DNA from: Acanthaster planci
Taxonomy: Eukaryota > Echinodermata > Asteroidea > Valvatida > Acanthasteridae
Assembly (NCBI RefSeq): GCF_001949145.1
Contig: NW_019091464.1
Coordinates: 763,794-827,793 of the forward strand
DNA length: 64,000 bases
Direction: 5' to 3'
Part shown: in pieces, positions 36,101 through 46,000 of the stretch
Position numbering within the stretch: position 1 is the stretch's first letter
Layout of the letters: every line of letters begins with the position of its first letter
Notes under the pieces: generated by a model
What the model saw: only the letters and a program-made list of their open reading frames with translations
Told to the model about the DNA's origin: nothing
Databases searched by the model: none
Program-made: the position numbers and the translations under genes

Positions 36101-37609
36101 GACAGGGGACCGTTGTGAGCTGTGGGCGGACTCATGTCGGAGTGATCCATGCAAGAATCAAGGGACATGCCTTTCAGTAGATGGAAATTATGTGTGTACA
36201 TGCCCAGCTGGATTCAACGGTGAGACATGCTCCAACGACATAGATGACTGTGCCAGTGGACCCTGTGCGTATGGACAGTGTATTGACGATGTGGACTCCT
36301 ATCGCTGCAAATGCTTGCATGGTTTCGAAGGAAAGCACTGCGAGAAGAACATCAACGAGTGTCAGCCCGACCCGTGCTTTAACGAGGCAGTCTGCGTGGA
36401 CATGATTAGTGGATATGCCTGCCTTTGTAAGCCTGGGTTTGCAGGCAAAAATTGCAAAGACATTAAGTATCCATGCATGGACGATCCTTGTCTGAACGGA
36501 GGGACATGTGTGGACGCCACAGGAATGGGGGACGAGTACTGGTGCATGTGTCTTAGCGGCTGGGCCGGACGATACTGTGAGGTGAAGGTAGGCCCCTGCC
36601 TATCGCAACCTTGTCACAACTGCGGCCACTGCGTGCCAGCAAACGGTGAGGAGTTTGTTTGCCAATGTGAGGAGGGCTTTACAGGGGATCTCTGTGAGAC
36701 CTTGGTCGACTTCTGTGCTGAAAATCCTTGCTCAGATGCTGGCACGTGTTTACGGGAATCTGGGGGATTCAAGTGCATTTGCATACCCGGTAGGTATGAT
36801 GTAGAGCTAATGACCGCTCTTGCAATATCCTTATAAACCAAAGGTGGATTAGTTCATGGTAATTTACCGCTAAAACAAGTACTTGTTGCTCTCTCAAGAT
36901 TCAAAGCGGGTGGCAGAATTCGCACAACTTGTTTTCAGTGCAATCCGGCTCGTCAACACAATCTCAGAGAACAAATTATTCAATGAAGGCCCGTGTTGCT
37001 ATTTACACAGTTTGTTTTTCTGTCGTTTTAAAAGATGTATAAAACAGTACAAATACTGGACAGACTTCCATCTCCTTTTTTGTCCAAAATTCAATACACT
37101 AATGCATTTACCCTGAATTCATAAATACCTCAGACAGTCTCTCTATTCAACAACGTGCAACTTGACCGTGATAATGCCCGCTGAGAAGTGATAATGCCCG
37201 CTGCACAAATCACGCGCTGGCACATGGATACGAGAAAGTTTAATTGGATTTGATTGGTCAGGAGTCTGTGTGCACGCGACGTGCCACGCGCACGCCAAGT
37301 TCATTGAAGGGGATTTACCATAAAAATGGACGGGGGTTCGGGAAATAAAAGCAAAATTTTAGAACAAAATCGTTGGAAATTCATATGTTAACTTCTTTTG
37401 ACCCTCTCAGTAAAAAGATATTATTTATGAATGGGAATAAATAAGTGCTTGGCCAGTCTTAAAATAGGCTAACGTTTAAGACCCGTCAAGCTCATATTTA
37501 TTCCCTTAGTAAAATGACCTCCATACTCAATGTTTCTCCCATGACTCTTTCTAATCTTTCAGGGTACATTGGCAAACACTGCGAGCTTCACCAGCAGCCA
37601 CTGAGATGA
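20970..37609 (+). CDS. Secreted fibropellin/Notch-like protein with 38 EGF repeats, eight exons
   Basis: Exons: 20970-21125, 25519-25564, 27046-27239, 28371-28428, 31482-31528, 32263-34276, 34456-36789, 37563-37609. Joined length is 4896 nt, giving 1631 residues; every GT/AG junction keeps frame. Residues 1-45 form a signal peptide with hydrophobic core [12 protein letters not shown]. About 100 non-EGF, acidic, Thr/Ser-rich residues follow. From residue 155 to 1624 there are 38 EGF-like modules, most with the calcium-binding D/N-x-D/N-E-C start. There is no transmembrane helix, CUB, laminin G, LNR or avidin-like domain, so it is inferred to be an extracellular matrix or apical-lamina protein. 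EGFs 2-17 and 19-37 lie uninterrupted in two exons. Exon 4 may instead begin at 28395, giving 1623 residues. An ATG at 20895 would add 25 residues. Best family label: fibropellin-like. Orthology is not claimed. Confidence 0.9.
21126..25518. other. EGF gene intron 1, nothing recognised
   Basis: No repeat ends, RNA gene or coding exon that I can support. The 148-codon minus frame at 24548-24994 is considered chance. Confidence 0.4.
25519..25564 (+). CDS. EGF gene exon 2 (non-EGF linker)
   Basis: 46 nt between ttcag and G|gtaagg, encoding [15 protein letters not shown]. It enters in phase 0 and leaves in phase 1, matching both neighbours. Small, so supported mainly by splice logic. Confidence 0.65.
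27046..27239 (+). CDS. EGF gene exon 3 (acidic Ser/Thr-rich linker)
   Basis: Acceptor aacag, donor CAT|gtaggc. It encodes [20 protein letters not shown] and continues to ARLDTH. It has no cysteine and no known domain. Phase 1 in, phase 0 out. Confidence 0.7.
27316..27716. mobile_element. 401-bp foldback element (long palindrome) in EGF gene intron 3
   Basis: The whole element is an inverted repeat centred at 27516 on GTACTCGGCCGAGTAC. It starts CAGTGATGTAGTCGAGTA and its other end, reverse complemented, is CAGTGTTGTAGTCGAGTA. Internal landmarks mirror each other (TTTGATGGTA, AAGATTACAAA, GACTTCAGAC). The flanks are TATATA-rich. No ORF. Confidence 0.88.
28371..28428 (+). CDS. EGF gene exon 4 (linker)
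   Basis: Acceptor tttcag, donor G|gtaagc, encoding [20 protein letters not shown] second acceptor, ccag at 28391-28394, gives a shorter exon in the same frame. Phase 0 in, phase 1 out. Confidence 0.65.
28945..29130 (+). repeat. Dispersed TIR-type repeat R1, copy 2 (3'-truncated)
   Basis: Starts CACAGACATATAAACGCATA then GACCGCCAGATCC, with ACTATGGGCAAATTCACC and TAACGCACAGTTGGAG as in the other copies. It is cut off where repeat R2 begins. Confidence 0.75.
29140..29345 (+). repeat. Dispersed repeat R2, copy 2
   Basis: Matches 10960-11165 through TTCATGTGTAGCGCATACG, GGTGCAGAGCAAAATGAAACG and AAAAGCCGTACAAGATTTC. Lies in EGF gene intron 4. Confidence 0.75.
29477..29515. repeat. Perfect 15-bp stem hairpin
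   Basis: GTCCTATTTCCCGAG pairs without mismatch with CTCGGGAAATAGGAC across a 9-nt loop. Weaker pairing continues outward. It lies in EGF gene intron 4. Function unknown. Confidence 0.7.
29919..30241. mobile_element. MITE with perfect 22-bp TIRs in EGF gene intron 4
   Basis: AATGGGTGCGTTCGATTAGC plus TT at the left is exactly the reverse complement of the right end. The interior is about 280 bp and non-coding. The right end includes the sub-palindrome TTACACGTGTAA. A one-ended relative lies at 4940-5037. The TIR style resembles hAT-type MITEs, but the superfamily is inferred only. Confidence 0.85.
31482..31528 (+). CDS. EGF gene exon 5: first half of EGF 1
   Basis: Encodes [16 protein letters not shown]. 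The remaining three cysteines of this module ([14 protein letters not shown]) are at the start of exon 6, so the two exons complete one EGF fold. Acceptor tttgcag, donor GAG|gtatgg. Confidence 0.9.
32015..32120. repeat. Inverted repeat ending in a CRE palindrome
   Basis: TGACGTCGCGCGTTGTTTAC pairs with GTAAACAACACGTGACGTCA; the arms extend about 38 bp each with a short spacer. The right end is a full TGACGTCA (32113-32120). It lies about 140 bp upstream of exon 6 and may be a small TIR element. Confidence 0.65.
32263..34276 (+). CDS. EGF gene exon 6: EGF 1 (end) to EGF 18 (part)
   Basis: 671 codons plus one base with no intron, containing 16 complete EGF modules and parts of two more. Most follow C-x4-C-x5-C-x8-C-x-C-x8-C. 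EGF 7 has a long first loop ([14 protein letters not shown]...) with a basic run. The donor is GACG|gtatgt. Confidence 0.97.
34456..36789 (+). CDS. EGF gene exon 7: EGF 18 (end) to EGF 38 (part)
   Basis: 2334 nt, phase 1 to phase 1, with 19 complete modules. EGFs 27 and 32 share an expanded loop after PCV and a CPPTRTG/CPTSRTG turn, and mark an internal block duplication. The donor is CCCG|gtaggt. Confidence 0.97.
37168..37203 (+). repeat. Two tandem copies of a 16-bp motif
   Basis: GTGATAATGCCCGCTG occurs twice, 20 bp apart, in EGF gene intron 7. Confidence 0.8.
37563..37609 (+). CDS. EGF gene exon 8: end of EGF 38 and stop
   Basis: Acceptor tctttcag. It encodes [15 protein letters not shown] then TGA at 37607-37609, supplying the sixth cysteine of the last EGF. 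Confidence 0.9.
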
Positions 37610-39761
37610 AGGAGCAACCTTCAATGAAGAGCTTCTTATCATCAAGCCTTATACAGTGCACAGAGCATTTTGGCGCCAGTTTCACCCAGACACTTTTAAA
37701 TACAGTAAAGAACTTTTGAACAGTGATAAAAAAAACCAAAAGAACTGCACAGTTCTCGCTAAAAGTTGCTTCAAGTGGCGTATATATAAGTGAGACCCAG
37801 GCTGTAAGGAATCACTTGTATTGGACGTGATTATGAAGGTGTGATTCTCAGTGGATTTCACATTGCTATTAAGGTGAACATGTAGCACTTTTGTTCAAAT
37901 TCTTAGCTGTGGGCACTGGGAGGGGCAAGGTCTTAATTAGCAGATGTCCCCCCGTATTCCCGGTTACACAATTGTCCGGTCTGCACAGAAGTTTAAATAT
38001 ACAAACGGGATTTCTCTCCTAGAAGCATACGATTTTTAACCTTACATAGCTAATGTGGACTTGTTGAAAAAAAAGATGTCTACATGATGCAGGAAAGGAA
38101 GACGTTCTATGGACTTAAACATGTCCACAGGACGTTTCCCCTTCTCTGAAAAGAAGTTTAGGGACATTTTGGGGTTGGGATCATCAGTCGTAAAAGGAAT
38201 AGAAAGTCAAGGAAACCTTTGACAAAAAGCAACTGTTTTTACGGAGTTTTTAAAATCTGCGCGAAAACAAGGGACTGTCCACGCTAGGCATGTATCGTAA
38301 ATAGGTGAGGGTGTGTTTTTGTGTGCATGTTTGCCGCCTACAGACTTAAGGTAGACTTGAAGTCGATCGATACCACGACTCCAGTTTTTTCATTTCATTT
38401 TTTTTCCGCTGGCATAAAACGAGTAATCCATATTGTTACAATCCGAGAAATTCCAAACTATTTATTTATTCTGAAGCTTTTGTTTAATGCAAGAAAGAAA
38501 TAAAACAAGATCACTCTGATATAAGCAACAAATAAACAAGTATGATTTATTGAGAATGTTACACTTAAGGATAACAAAGAAAATGCCGATTGCTTCTGGT
38601 TTACAATGATAGTGATAAGGGATCAAGAAAAGATCTTGTATAAAGAAAACTTGTTCTTACGGGCGAGAGCTTGGCAGGCACTGCGTACAGTGAAGAATGC
38701 TGGACTCCACAAATGGCGAAAAACAGTTCAGTCCCTGACGGTGGAAAAAATAAGCTGCAACACGGACGAAGACCTACAAGAAGGGCATCCTCTTTTAAAA
38801 AAGAAATAATTCCTGACTCGAAGAATAGAGTTTAATTAGGAAATTCAATTCTTTTAGATGAGATAAGTGACGTATTTTTCTATTACTAACGTCTGGATTC
38901 ACACGATTTGGTACGAACATTTGGTTCGAATTCAAACTTATTTAAAACAAAAAAACATTACCGGCGGATTCCCAGTTTTTGAGTGCAATCGATTAAGACG
39001 GTCTTCTGGTTTATATGAATCCACAGGAAAACTCACTTTAATAGATATTGATCAAATTTTGCAACACTCAATATTTATCAAGTGAAAAATAAAATAATTT
39101 TCGGGTTATTTAAACCCACATTTTTCATTTCGTTTTGAGGCAAGGCACCAAATCAATGCTACTGAAAAATGAAACAGTACATGTATGCATGTGTCATGAA
39201 AATTTCATTGTTTATGCTCGGTTTCCTTGAAATCCATAGACAAAGATGATACCTCATTTTGCAATCAGAGCGCGCGAAATAAGACATAGCCTGTTGCTAT
39301 TCTCGTTGCAAATCTTGCGCAAGCGCTTTGGCAATGAGCGCTATGAACATACGTAGGTCACTCACAAAATCGTGTGCGGTACCATTACATCATCTGCTAC
39401 ACGTACAGAAACTGTGTGTTTACATGGCAATACAGTACAACTACATTAAAAAGTACGTTAAAGCAGATAAAATACATCAGCAAGATAAAAATAATAGGAC
39501 ATAAGACTAAAAACAAAACGAAATAGCACACTGGCTCTCCTGGCGCAACAAACTCGAGCACCATGCCAAAGGTCATGGAATTACCCAGAACGTGTGAAGC
39601 ACCTGGGACTGATCTCCCTCAGTGCGGTTTTTATTCAAAATGACGGTGATACATTGCACACGGTCATAACAAACTGTAGGCCTACCATACTTAGAGGAAG
39701 ATCCCGTAAACCCAATAAGCGTCATTTACCAAAAATAAAGCTGACGGTCGGTACAGTTCTG
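37610..39761. other. 3' UTR of the EGF gene and intergenic DNA
   Basis: The first part should be 3' UTR. Beyond that, short plus frames at 38606-38809 and 39594-39884 show no domain. Confidence 0.4.
38499..38504 (+). terminator. Candidate polyadenylation signal of the EGF gene
   Basis: AATAAA about 890 nt after the stop codon; a second AATAAA lies near 38530. Position only. Confidence 0.3.
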
Positions 39762-39909
39762 TACGGAAAGGTACAAGGGCCACTTGCAAAACAGTTTTTT
39801 TTTTTGAGTCATTATCTCTCCGTGGCGAGTTATTATCTCACCGCTGCGAGTTACTGTGAGATAGTCACTCGAAAAAAAAATTGAAAGTGGCCCTTATACA
39901 CTTCCGTAG
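39762..39909. mobile_element. Small TIR element
   Basis: The left TACGGAAAGGTACAAGGGCC and right (reverse complement) TACGGAAGTGTATAAGGGCC continue into CACTT and poly-T. The interior holds near-repeats of GCGAGTTATTATCTCACCG. Confidence 0.65.
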
Positions 39910-40733
39910 TTCTCAGACCACCGACGTAGTACACCGAAAACCTTTTTTTTTCAGTTACGACACACTTGCTATGGAAGGACGCCATGTTTGTTGATGCTTG
40001 ATACCCACTATAGGTCACGTGGGTTAGCGGGTGCAATTGGTCTGTTGGACCATGTCACGCATGTAAATTCTACAACCACACTCTGCCAAAACAAACCTGA
40101 TAAACGCTCGTCAAAAACGCACGTGATGGCAGCGGAATCCACAGAGCTCTGTTACGGTCAAAACAGATCAGCCAATTGCTACTGTGTGACAGCCTAGTTA
40201 TTATGTAGTCCGAGTCAAGCGATTCCTTTAATTTCTTATGACAAAAGCACGATATCGTTAGGTCGAGTTCGAAGTGCTGGACCTGGACTTCAGACTTAGG
40301 TTTTGAGTGCGTAGATAGTCATGCCAGAAATACCCTTGCCACCGCATACTTGTGTTTTTATACGCAATGGTGTAATCGAACCGCACACCGATTATTTGTC
40401 ATAGTCATGTGATGGAAACAAAGAGGTTGGAATTTCCACGTGAACTGTGCCACTTCTTTTTGACGGTAAGCAGCAGGAAGTAAGGGAAACTCGTCATTCG
40501 GTCATTTATTCAACTTATGGGCAAATTCACCATTTTGGCAAGATAGAAAACGACATAAACATAAGGTGGGATTTTTTGTTTCCTTAAACTGATCCATATG
40601 AAACCAAATGATTCACCAAGTAACAACAGCAAAAACTTCATTGGCGTTTTCAAGTGGCTGAGTGAATTACACCTGCCCAGCACCCCTTAACTATTCAGCC
40701 GATCTTCGCCCCGCTCAAGCTTCCAAGTGGCTA
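39910..40733. other. Upstream region of the RING/B-box gene
   Basis: No coding exon recognised. A 5' UTR exon could start after an acceptor-like AACAG near 40628. Stop codons precede the ORF in frame at 40659-40661. Confidence 0.35.
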
Positions 40734-41858
40734 ATGGGAGTCTGGGAAAGAAGATCACAGATCTACCAAGTTCCAATCAGCAAGACATCCAAGATGTCAT
40801 GTGCCATATGCATGGACCAATTCAAACAACCAAAGGTGTTGCGCTGCGGTCATACCTTCTGTTTAGCATGCATCGAGCACTGGTATGAATCCAAGCATCG
40901 GCATTCCTCCCGGAAAGATGGTTCCGGGCGTCGTGTGGTACGATGCCCAGCCTGCTTACGGTACACTCCAGTGCCGCCAGCATCAGCTGACAATGATGGC
41001 TTTCCATCACTCCCTACCAACTTTGCATTGCTGGAAGCCCTGGAGGCATCATCGATCAGACTGTTCGAAGATGATGAAGACGACAGACCATCAACGTCTT
41101 GGATGTGTCGAACTCACCTCGGCAAGCTTCTGGAGTTCCAGTGCGAGACGTGCGATGGACAGCTGGTCTGTCGGCAGTGTGTTGATTCACAGCACCGTCC
41201 AGATGCTGGTCATCGGATCGGTAGTCTCGTGTCTCTAGTCCGTCGACAGAATGCTGAGAGAGCCGAGCTGGAGCAGATGGTGATGGAGCTCCAGGTGAGA
41301 AATATGGAACTGACTGAGTGCAACGCCATCCTCCAGTTAGACACTTTAGACCGTCATGAAAATAGCAGTGCGAGAAAGAACGTCGTACCGATTGCTCAGA
41401 AAAGTACTCCTGACAGCGTCACAGCTCAGGAGGCAGAGACAAACAAAACGAAATCAAAGTCAAGATCAGAGGAGCCGCAAGAAAGGATAAACGTGGTTGA
41501 CAAAAGGAAGCCACCACCTATCCCACCCGGCTCTAAAACTAAGTCTCTCCCAACTAAGTATGGACTGCCGGCACCACCCGCACCGCCGTGCTTTGGGAAC
41601 GGTCGCCAACGCCGCACCCGTCCACCACCGCAAGCACTAACTTCCTCAACAATTCACAAACCACGTTCTGATGTCGCACAAGGTGAGGCTTCCAACACAG
41701 CACTGACGAAATTACCAGGATCCACGGCTTATTGTTCGTCGCAACAATCGATTTTGAGTCAACACTCACACCCTCGCCGGTCAACTCCACCTCCCCCTCC
41801 GATACGCCCTAGACCTAAGCCTAAGCCCAAAGTCCCTACACACCCAACTGATACCTGA
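40734..41858 (+). CDS. RING/B-box (TRIM-like) protein with proline-rich C-terminus
   Basis: Probable E3 ubiquitin ligase in one exon. Numbered from the Met at 40794 (354 residues): RING C3HC4 ligands are C3, C6, C18, H20, C23, C26, C51 and C54; a B-box 2 has C105, H108, C117, C120, C126, C129, H134 and H140; a short Glu/Leu-rich helix follows at about 148-185; then a Lys/Ser/Glu-rich linker and a Pro-rich tail with PxxP stretches (KPPPIPPGSK, PPPPPIRPRPKPKPKVP) that could bind SH3 or WW domains. There is no NHL, SPRY or filamin domain. Either ATG 40734 (374 residues) or 40794 may be used; the later one puts the RING at the N-terminus, as is usual for TRIMs. The loop between C26 and C51 is longer than usual. 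I cannot assign an orthologue. Confidence 0.9.
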   Translation: MGVWERRSQIYQVPISKTSKMSCAICMDQFKQPKVLRCGHTFCLACIEHWYESKHRHSSRKDGSGRRVVRCPACLRYTPVPPASADNDGFPSLPTNFALLEALEASSIRLFEDDEDDRPSTSWMCRTHLGKLLEFQCETCDGQLVCRQCVDSQHRPDAGHRIGSLVSLVRRQNAERAELEQMVMELQVRNMELTECNAILQLDTLDRHENSSARKNVVPIAQKSTPDSVTAQEAETNKTKSKSRSEEPQERINVVDKRKPPPIPPGSKTKSLPTKYGLPAPPAPPCFGNGRQRRTRPPPQALTSSTIHKPRSDVAQGEASNTALTKLPGSTAYCSSQQSILSQHSHPRRSTPPPPPIRPRPKPKPKVPTHPTDT

Positions 41859-42134
41859 AAAGACGGCATCAGCTGGGGTTTCTCCGGTCCAAGCTAGCAG
41901 GAACAGAAGAGAGCGTATTTTTAAATGAAATTGTCCTTTACGCATTCACCGCAAAGGCGCGCAAGTTTATGGGCGTTTGACGAGGAGCACGCTGAGTGCG
42001 CGCAACGAATTTAGTATAAGATCTTCGCGTGCACGCCGAACACGTGCAAGAACTTGGTTGGAAAACTTAGCTCCATCTGTCATTCTCTTGCCAGTGAGGA
42101 TGCATCTCAGCTCAGGGCAGTACGGAGATAAGGC
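41859..42134. other. 3' flank of the RING/B-box gene
   Basis: Nothing recognised; GC-rich ACGCGC and GCGCGCAACG patches only. Confidence 0.35.
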
Positions 42135-42580
42135 ACAGATTATAAAGGCATAGACCGCCTGGTCCTATTCAAAACTACAGGGGGTTTTCGTGATCTGCGC
42201 GGCTCTCGACTAAAATCAAAACTATGGGCAAATTCACCCCTCGGTATAAGGAATTTACGCATAGTTGAGGAATTCCAGTCCTACAATTCTATAAAGCCAT
42301 TTTTCGAAGGTAAAAAACCTCTATTTACTCAATCTGGCCCCTAGGGATTCAAAACAATGCAGTTGCAACATCTGAAAGGAAGAGTTAGCAGTACAAAAGA
42401 GCAAAAAAGGTGAACGCATTTTGGGAGTACATGTAAACAAATAATGGCAATGTAAGTGCATTGCGCGTAATGCGCACTGAACGCGCCGTCATCCACCGTT
42501 CCGCCGATTGTTTGCCCCTACTTTTCAAAATCACGGTTTTACGCGCAATAGACCGGCGGTCTATGCGTTTATATGTCAGT
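42135..42580 (+). mobile_element. Complete R1 element with terminal inverted repeats
   Basis: Left end TATAAAGGCATAGACCGCCT. The right end, reverse complemented, reads ACATATAAACGCATAGACCG. Between them lies the shared R1 body (ACTATGGGCAAATTCACC, GAGGAATTCCAGTC). At about 446 bp it is the only two-ended copy of three in the window. No ORF, so it is a MITE. Confidence 0.78.
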
Positions 42581-42832
42581 GAGATAAGGGAAGATGGGCA
42601 ATTCGACCACTGGCCCCCAGCCTCCCCCCCTACACACCCACACACAATCAAAATCTGCGAATTAAAAGTAATATTAGAACTCAAGAGCTGAAAAAATTTA
42701 TTAATTAATCTAAGATAGTAATGAAATGTGTTGATTTAAAAAAGAGGTTAAGTTAACCGTTCTCCCAAAACAGGGTAGGGCAAAGCGTGTTAGAAGCTTC
42801 CAGTAAGCGTTGGCGTTCAGGGATCTAGTGTT

Positions 42833-43058
42833 CAAGTGCACCCCCAAGCGCCAACAGAAAGACAGGTGGTTGTAAGTTTTCCAAACGGGTTCTTGCACGC
42901 GTTCTGCATGTACGGAAATTAATACGTTACGAGTACTCAGCGTGCTCCACATCAAACGCGCCACTGATCTCCATTGTAAACGCACGCCTATGCAGTACCG
43001 AAAAACACGCCCTCTTTTGTTCCGCTCGGAACGGATACGCGGAGAGAGTTTAATTATG
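42833..43058 (+). repeat. Dispersed repeat R3, copy 2
   Basis: Same landmarks as 4702-4935: AAGTGCACCCCCAA, GGGTTCTTGCACGCG, GTACTCAGCGTGCTCCAC, GCCTATGCAGTACC, ACGCCCTCTTTTGTTCCG. Confidence 0.75.
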
Positions 43059-46000
43059 GGTCCTAAGCTGGACCAAGAGGGGCACTATTTCCTAAGCAAC
43101 GGAGGCTCTCCTTTGGTACTAACTGCTAAATTGCAACGCTGCAACTCCTGCAAAATGAGGGAGTGCAGCTTCTGCTTGAGGTGGATTAATTTGCCAGTGT
43201 CAGGTGATATTTTACACCTATTTTAGTATGGCAACGAGTGTCGAAGAGTTGTTTAATTTGACAAGCGAGTATACAGATGCTGATTTCAACTTAATTTTGT
43301 CAGGTTTGTTGGAGCACGCTCTAAAAGATAAAGCACTAAGAGTTTTTGCACAAGGCTTGATAAAAGAATCCTCACTGATAGTGAATGGCTGAACTTGACC
43401 AGATTTGCCTGTGACAGAGTTAGACAGCTTCCCAATGTACATATTGACAATCCCCCTGAAATCACTTGTTATTGTAAGTCCAACAGTGTCTGGCCAAGCT
43501 TTCCTTTTCTTCTTCAGTGCTGAGACGATTGGCGTGTCCAAACAGGTTCGTTTTAAGTTATATACTTCTTAAAATGGTAGGCCTACCATGTTTGAAAAAT
43601 TATTGTTATCATAAATTTTGTTTGTTTCTCATCCCTGTAATTCAGTTAACATTGATGATTTACATAACATAAGAAACGGGAAGTTTAATCTTGCTTTGGG
43701 AAACTTCATACACTTGGAAAATTGATAGTCTTTGTTTTGTTTGGAATAATTTACGGTGATGATGTTAATGGCGTTGATTCCGTTGCACTGTACAGATTGA
43801 CATCTTGTCGGGCTGTTTGGCTGCCATCCTGAAGAGCTTTCAACAATAATCAACAACATTCAAGACATGATATAGGAAAATAGGACAATTTCGGTATAGT
43901 GCTCAGCACATAAGTGTAGTCTGATTACTTTATTTTGGGTAAATGTCAATTACGATACACTTTTCCATGGGAGAACGCTATTTTTGGTCACAAAATTAGT
44001 CAGGAGGATGGAGGAAGGACACAGGAGTTACGACTCAGGCACATCAAAGCGCTCGATGATCATCGCCGCCCGGTCGGACGAACAATATCAAACATTCCAA
44101 AATGCCTGCTTATTGCCTGCAACTTAGCCGGACAAGTGCGGCCAGTAATATCGTAGCAATTATTTGTGGTGTTTTCTTTGCAATTAACTACAACTTATCG
44201 CAGTGACCAGGAAATAGAAAAAAAATATGTACAATTAGATTTACCCTTGCCTTGGGGAATAACTTTTTCTATAGATTTTGATGAACTTTTCCATTATCCA
44301 TGCAGTGTTTGTAATTTTATTTTGTCACTCCAAAACATCAGTCTTCAAAGTCTTTGTACGAATTTGGCTAAGACTGGCCAACAACATGTTGACCACCACA
44401 GGACAGTTAAGTTCACGAACAACAAAATGCGCTGTTTCATCACAAGGAGTGATCATGAGATCGCATAAATGACCTTTTTGTGTAAATTCCGTTATAAAGG
44501 TTATTCAAATAAAACACAAACTCTTATGAACCAATTGGCTATTTATTCCCAGAATAAGTCCAGAAGAAAGTGTTCCATAAAGGCCATTACCGGTGATATT
44601 CAAACGACGATATTCAACTTCCTGTACTGCACTACACAACGTTTTAAGGATGCAGATCACCAAGACAGTTGTTCAGCAAATTGTCGTAAGTGTTGTAATA
44701 TTGATGATTTTCCTGCTGTTATACATTGAAGTAAAAGCCTGAAGTTTCGCTGTAATTGTAGTAGTAAGACTATTAAACTGATCCTGGAGATTGAGACTGG
44801 TGATTTTCGAGAAGATCGGAAATTTACATTTATGAAAATAAGGATAATGATGTAAGATTTGTCGTAATTTGGAATTGTGGAGATCGAGGTTGGAAAGGAA
44901 ATAAATTGGAGCATGATTTCGCTAGTTCTTTAAAACTTTTAAGATTTTGGGTCTACATTTATTGTAAATGGCCTTATGTTGAGACTGGTCCCACTGACTC
45001 TACCGATGACTGAGAAGAGTCCCTTGTGTACCGCTAAGGAGCACAGACTCTGAACTTGCTCTGCTTGACCGAAGCTTTAGGCTGATCTACTGCGATTTTG
45101 TTAGGCGCCAGATTCAGGGGGCTACAGAACTTCAACAGATGGTGGACCGGTTACTTTTGCTATTTTAATACTTTAAAGTGGATATCTGATGGAACATTTC
45201 TTTTTTATGATTGATGTGATGATCCCAGAGTCACTTGATTGACTAATTGAGTATAATTGAGTTTTTACGCCTTAATCACAGACCTGTATTCAATAATTCT
45301 GTAAGAAGTTCACTTTCTAATACCATATCGAGCTCGTGTTGTAAATATTGGAATACAGAATATTGGAATTCCAGAAGACCGTTTGATCTTGTTATTTATT
45401 TTGATTGTCGGTGCATCCTATAGGATCCGGGGTTGCCATTCCTAATTGCGAGGGGCCAAATGTTGGAGTAGTGACACCGATCAAATCCAATGTAGGAGGG
45501 ATTCAAGCAGCGATAGCGTTTTCAGCGTGTATGGAGGGAGACAGATTTAAGGCTTTACAAAAATCGAGATCTGGAAATGACCAGCTAATACCACAAAAAA
45601 TGTGAAATAGTGTGAATAAAAGCACTAGACCACGAAACAGCCCAAAACACGTACCTCGTTCGTGGTCATGAACAAAATGGCCGGGCAATCTGGACATTTC
45701 TCATGGAGTGCATTCATTCATATTTTGCCTACAAAAACTGAAACCAAAAACACAAGAAAGCGAATACATGTACAAATACAGTTTGAACATTGCTATTAAG
45801 AGCCTGTCTTTAATTTGTCTAGGTATTTCACATTAGTCTGGGGGTTTATGCAGTCTAAAATATTTATATCGCCTACTCAAACTGACAATTTAGCGACATC
45901 ATTATCTTACATTTAATTAATTCACCTGACAATAAGCGTTACTTACTCCATTGCATCCCCAGAGCACTGTACATTATGAAACAGTAGATATGGTACAATT

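Noticed and set aside
38606-39085. Short plus-strand frames after the EGF gene
   Set aside because: Unrecognised, in AT-rich sequence, and partly in the likely 3' flank of the EGF transcript.
43218-43541. 107-codon minus-strand frame and overlapping plus frames
   Set aside because: Both strands are open over the same interval and neither shows a domain; not enough to call a gene.
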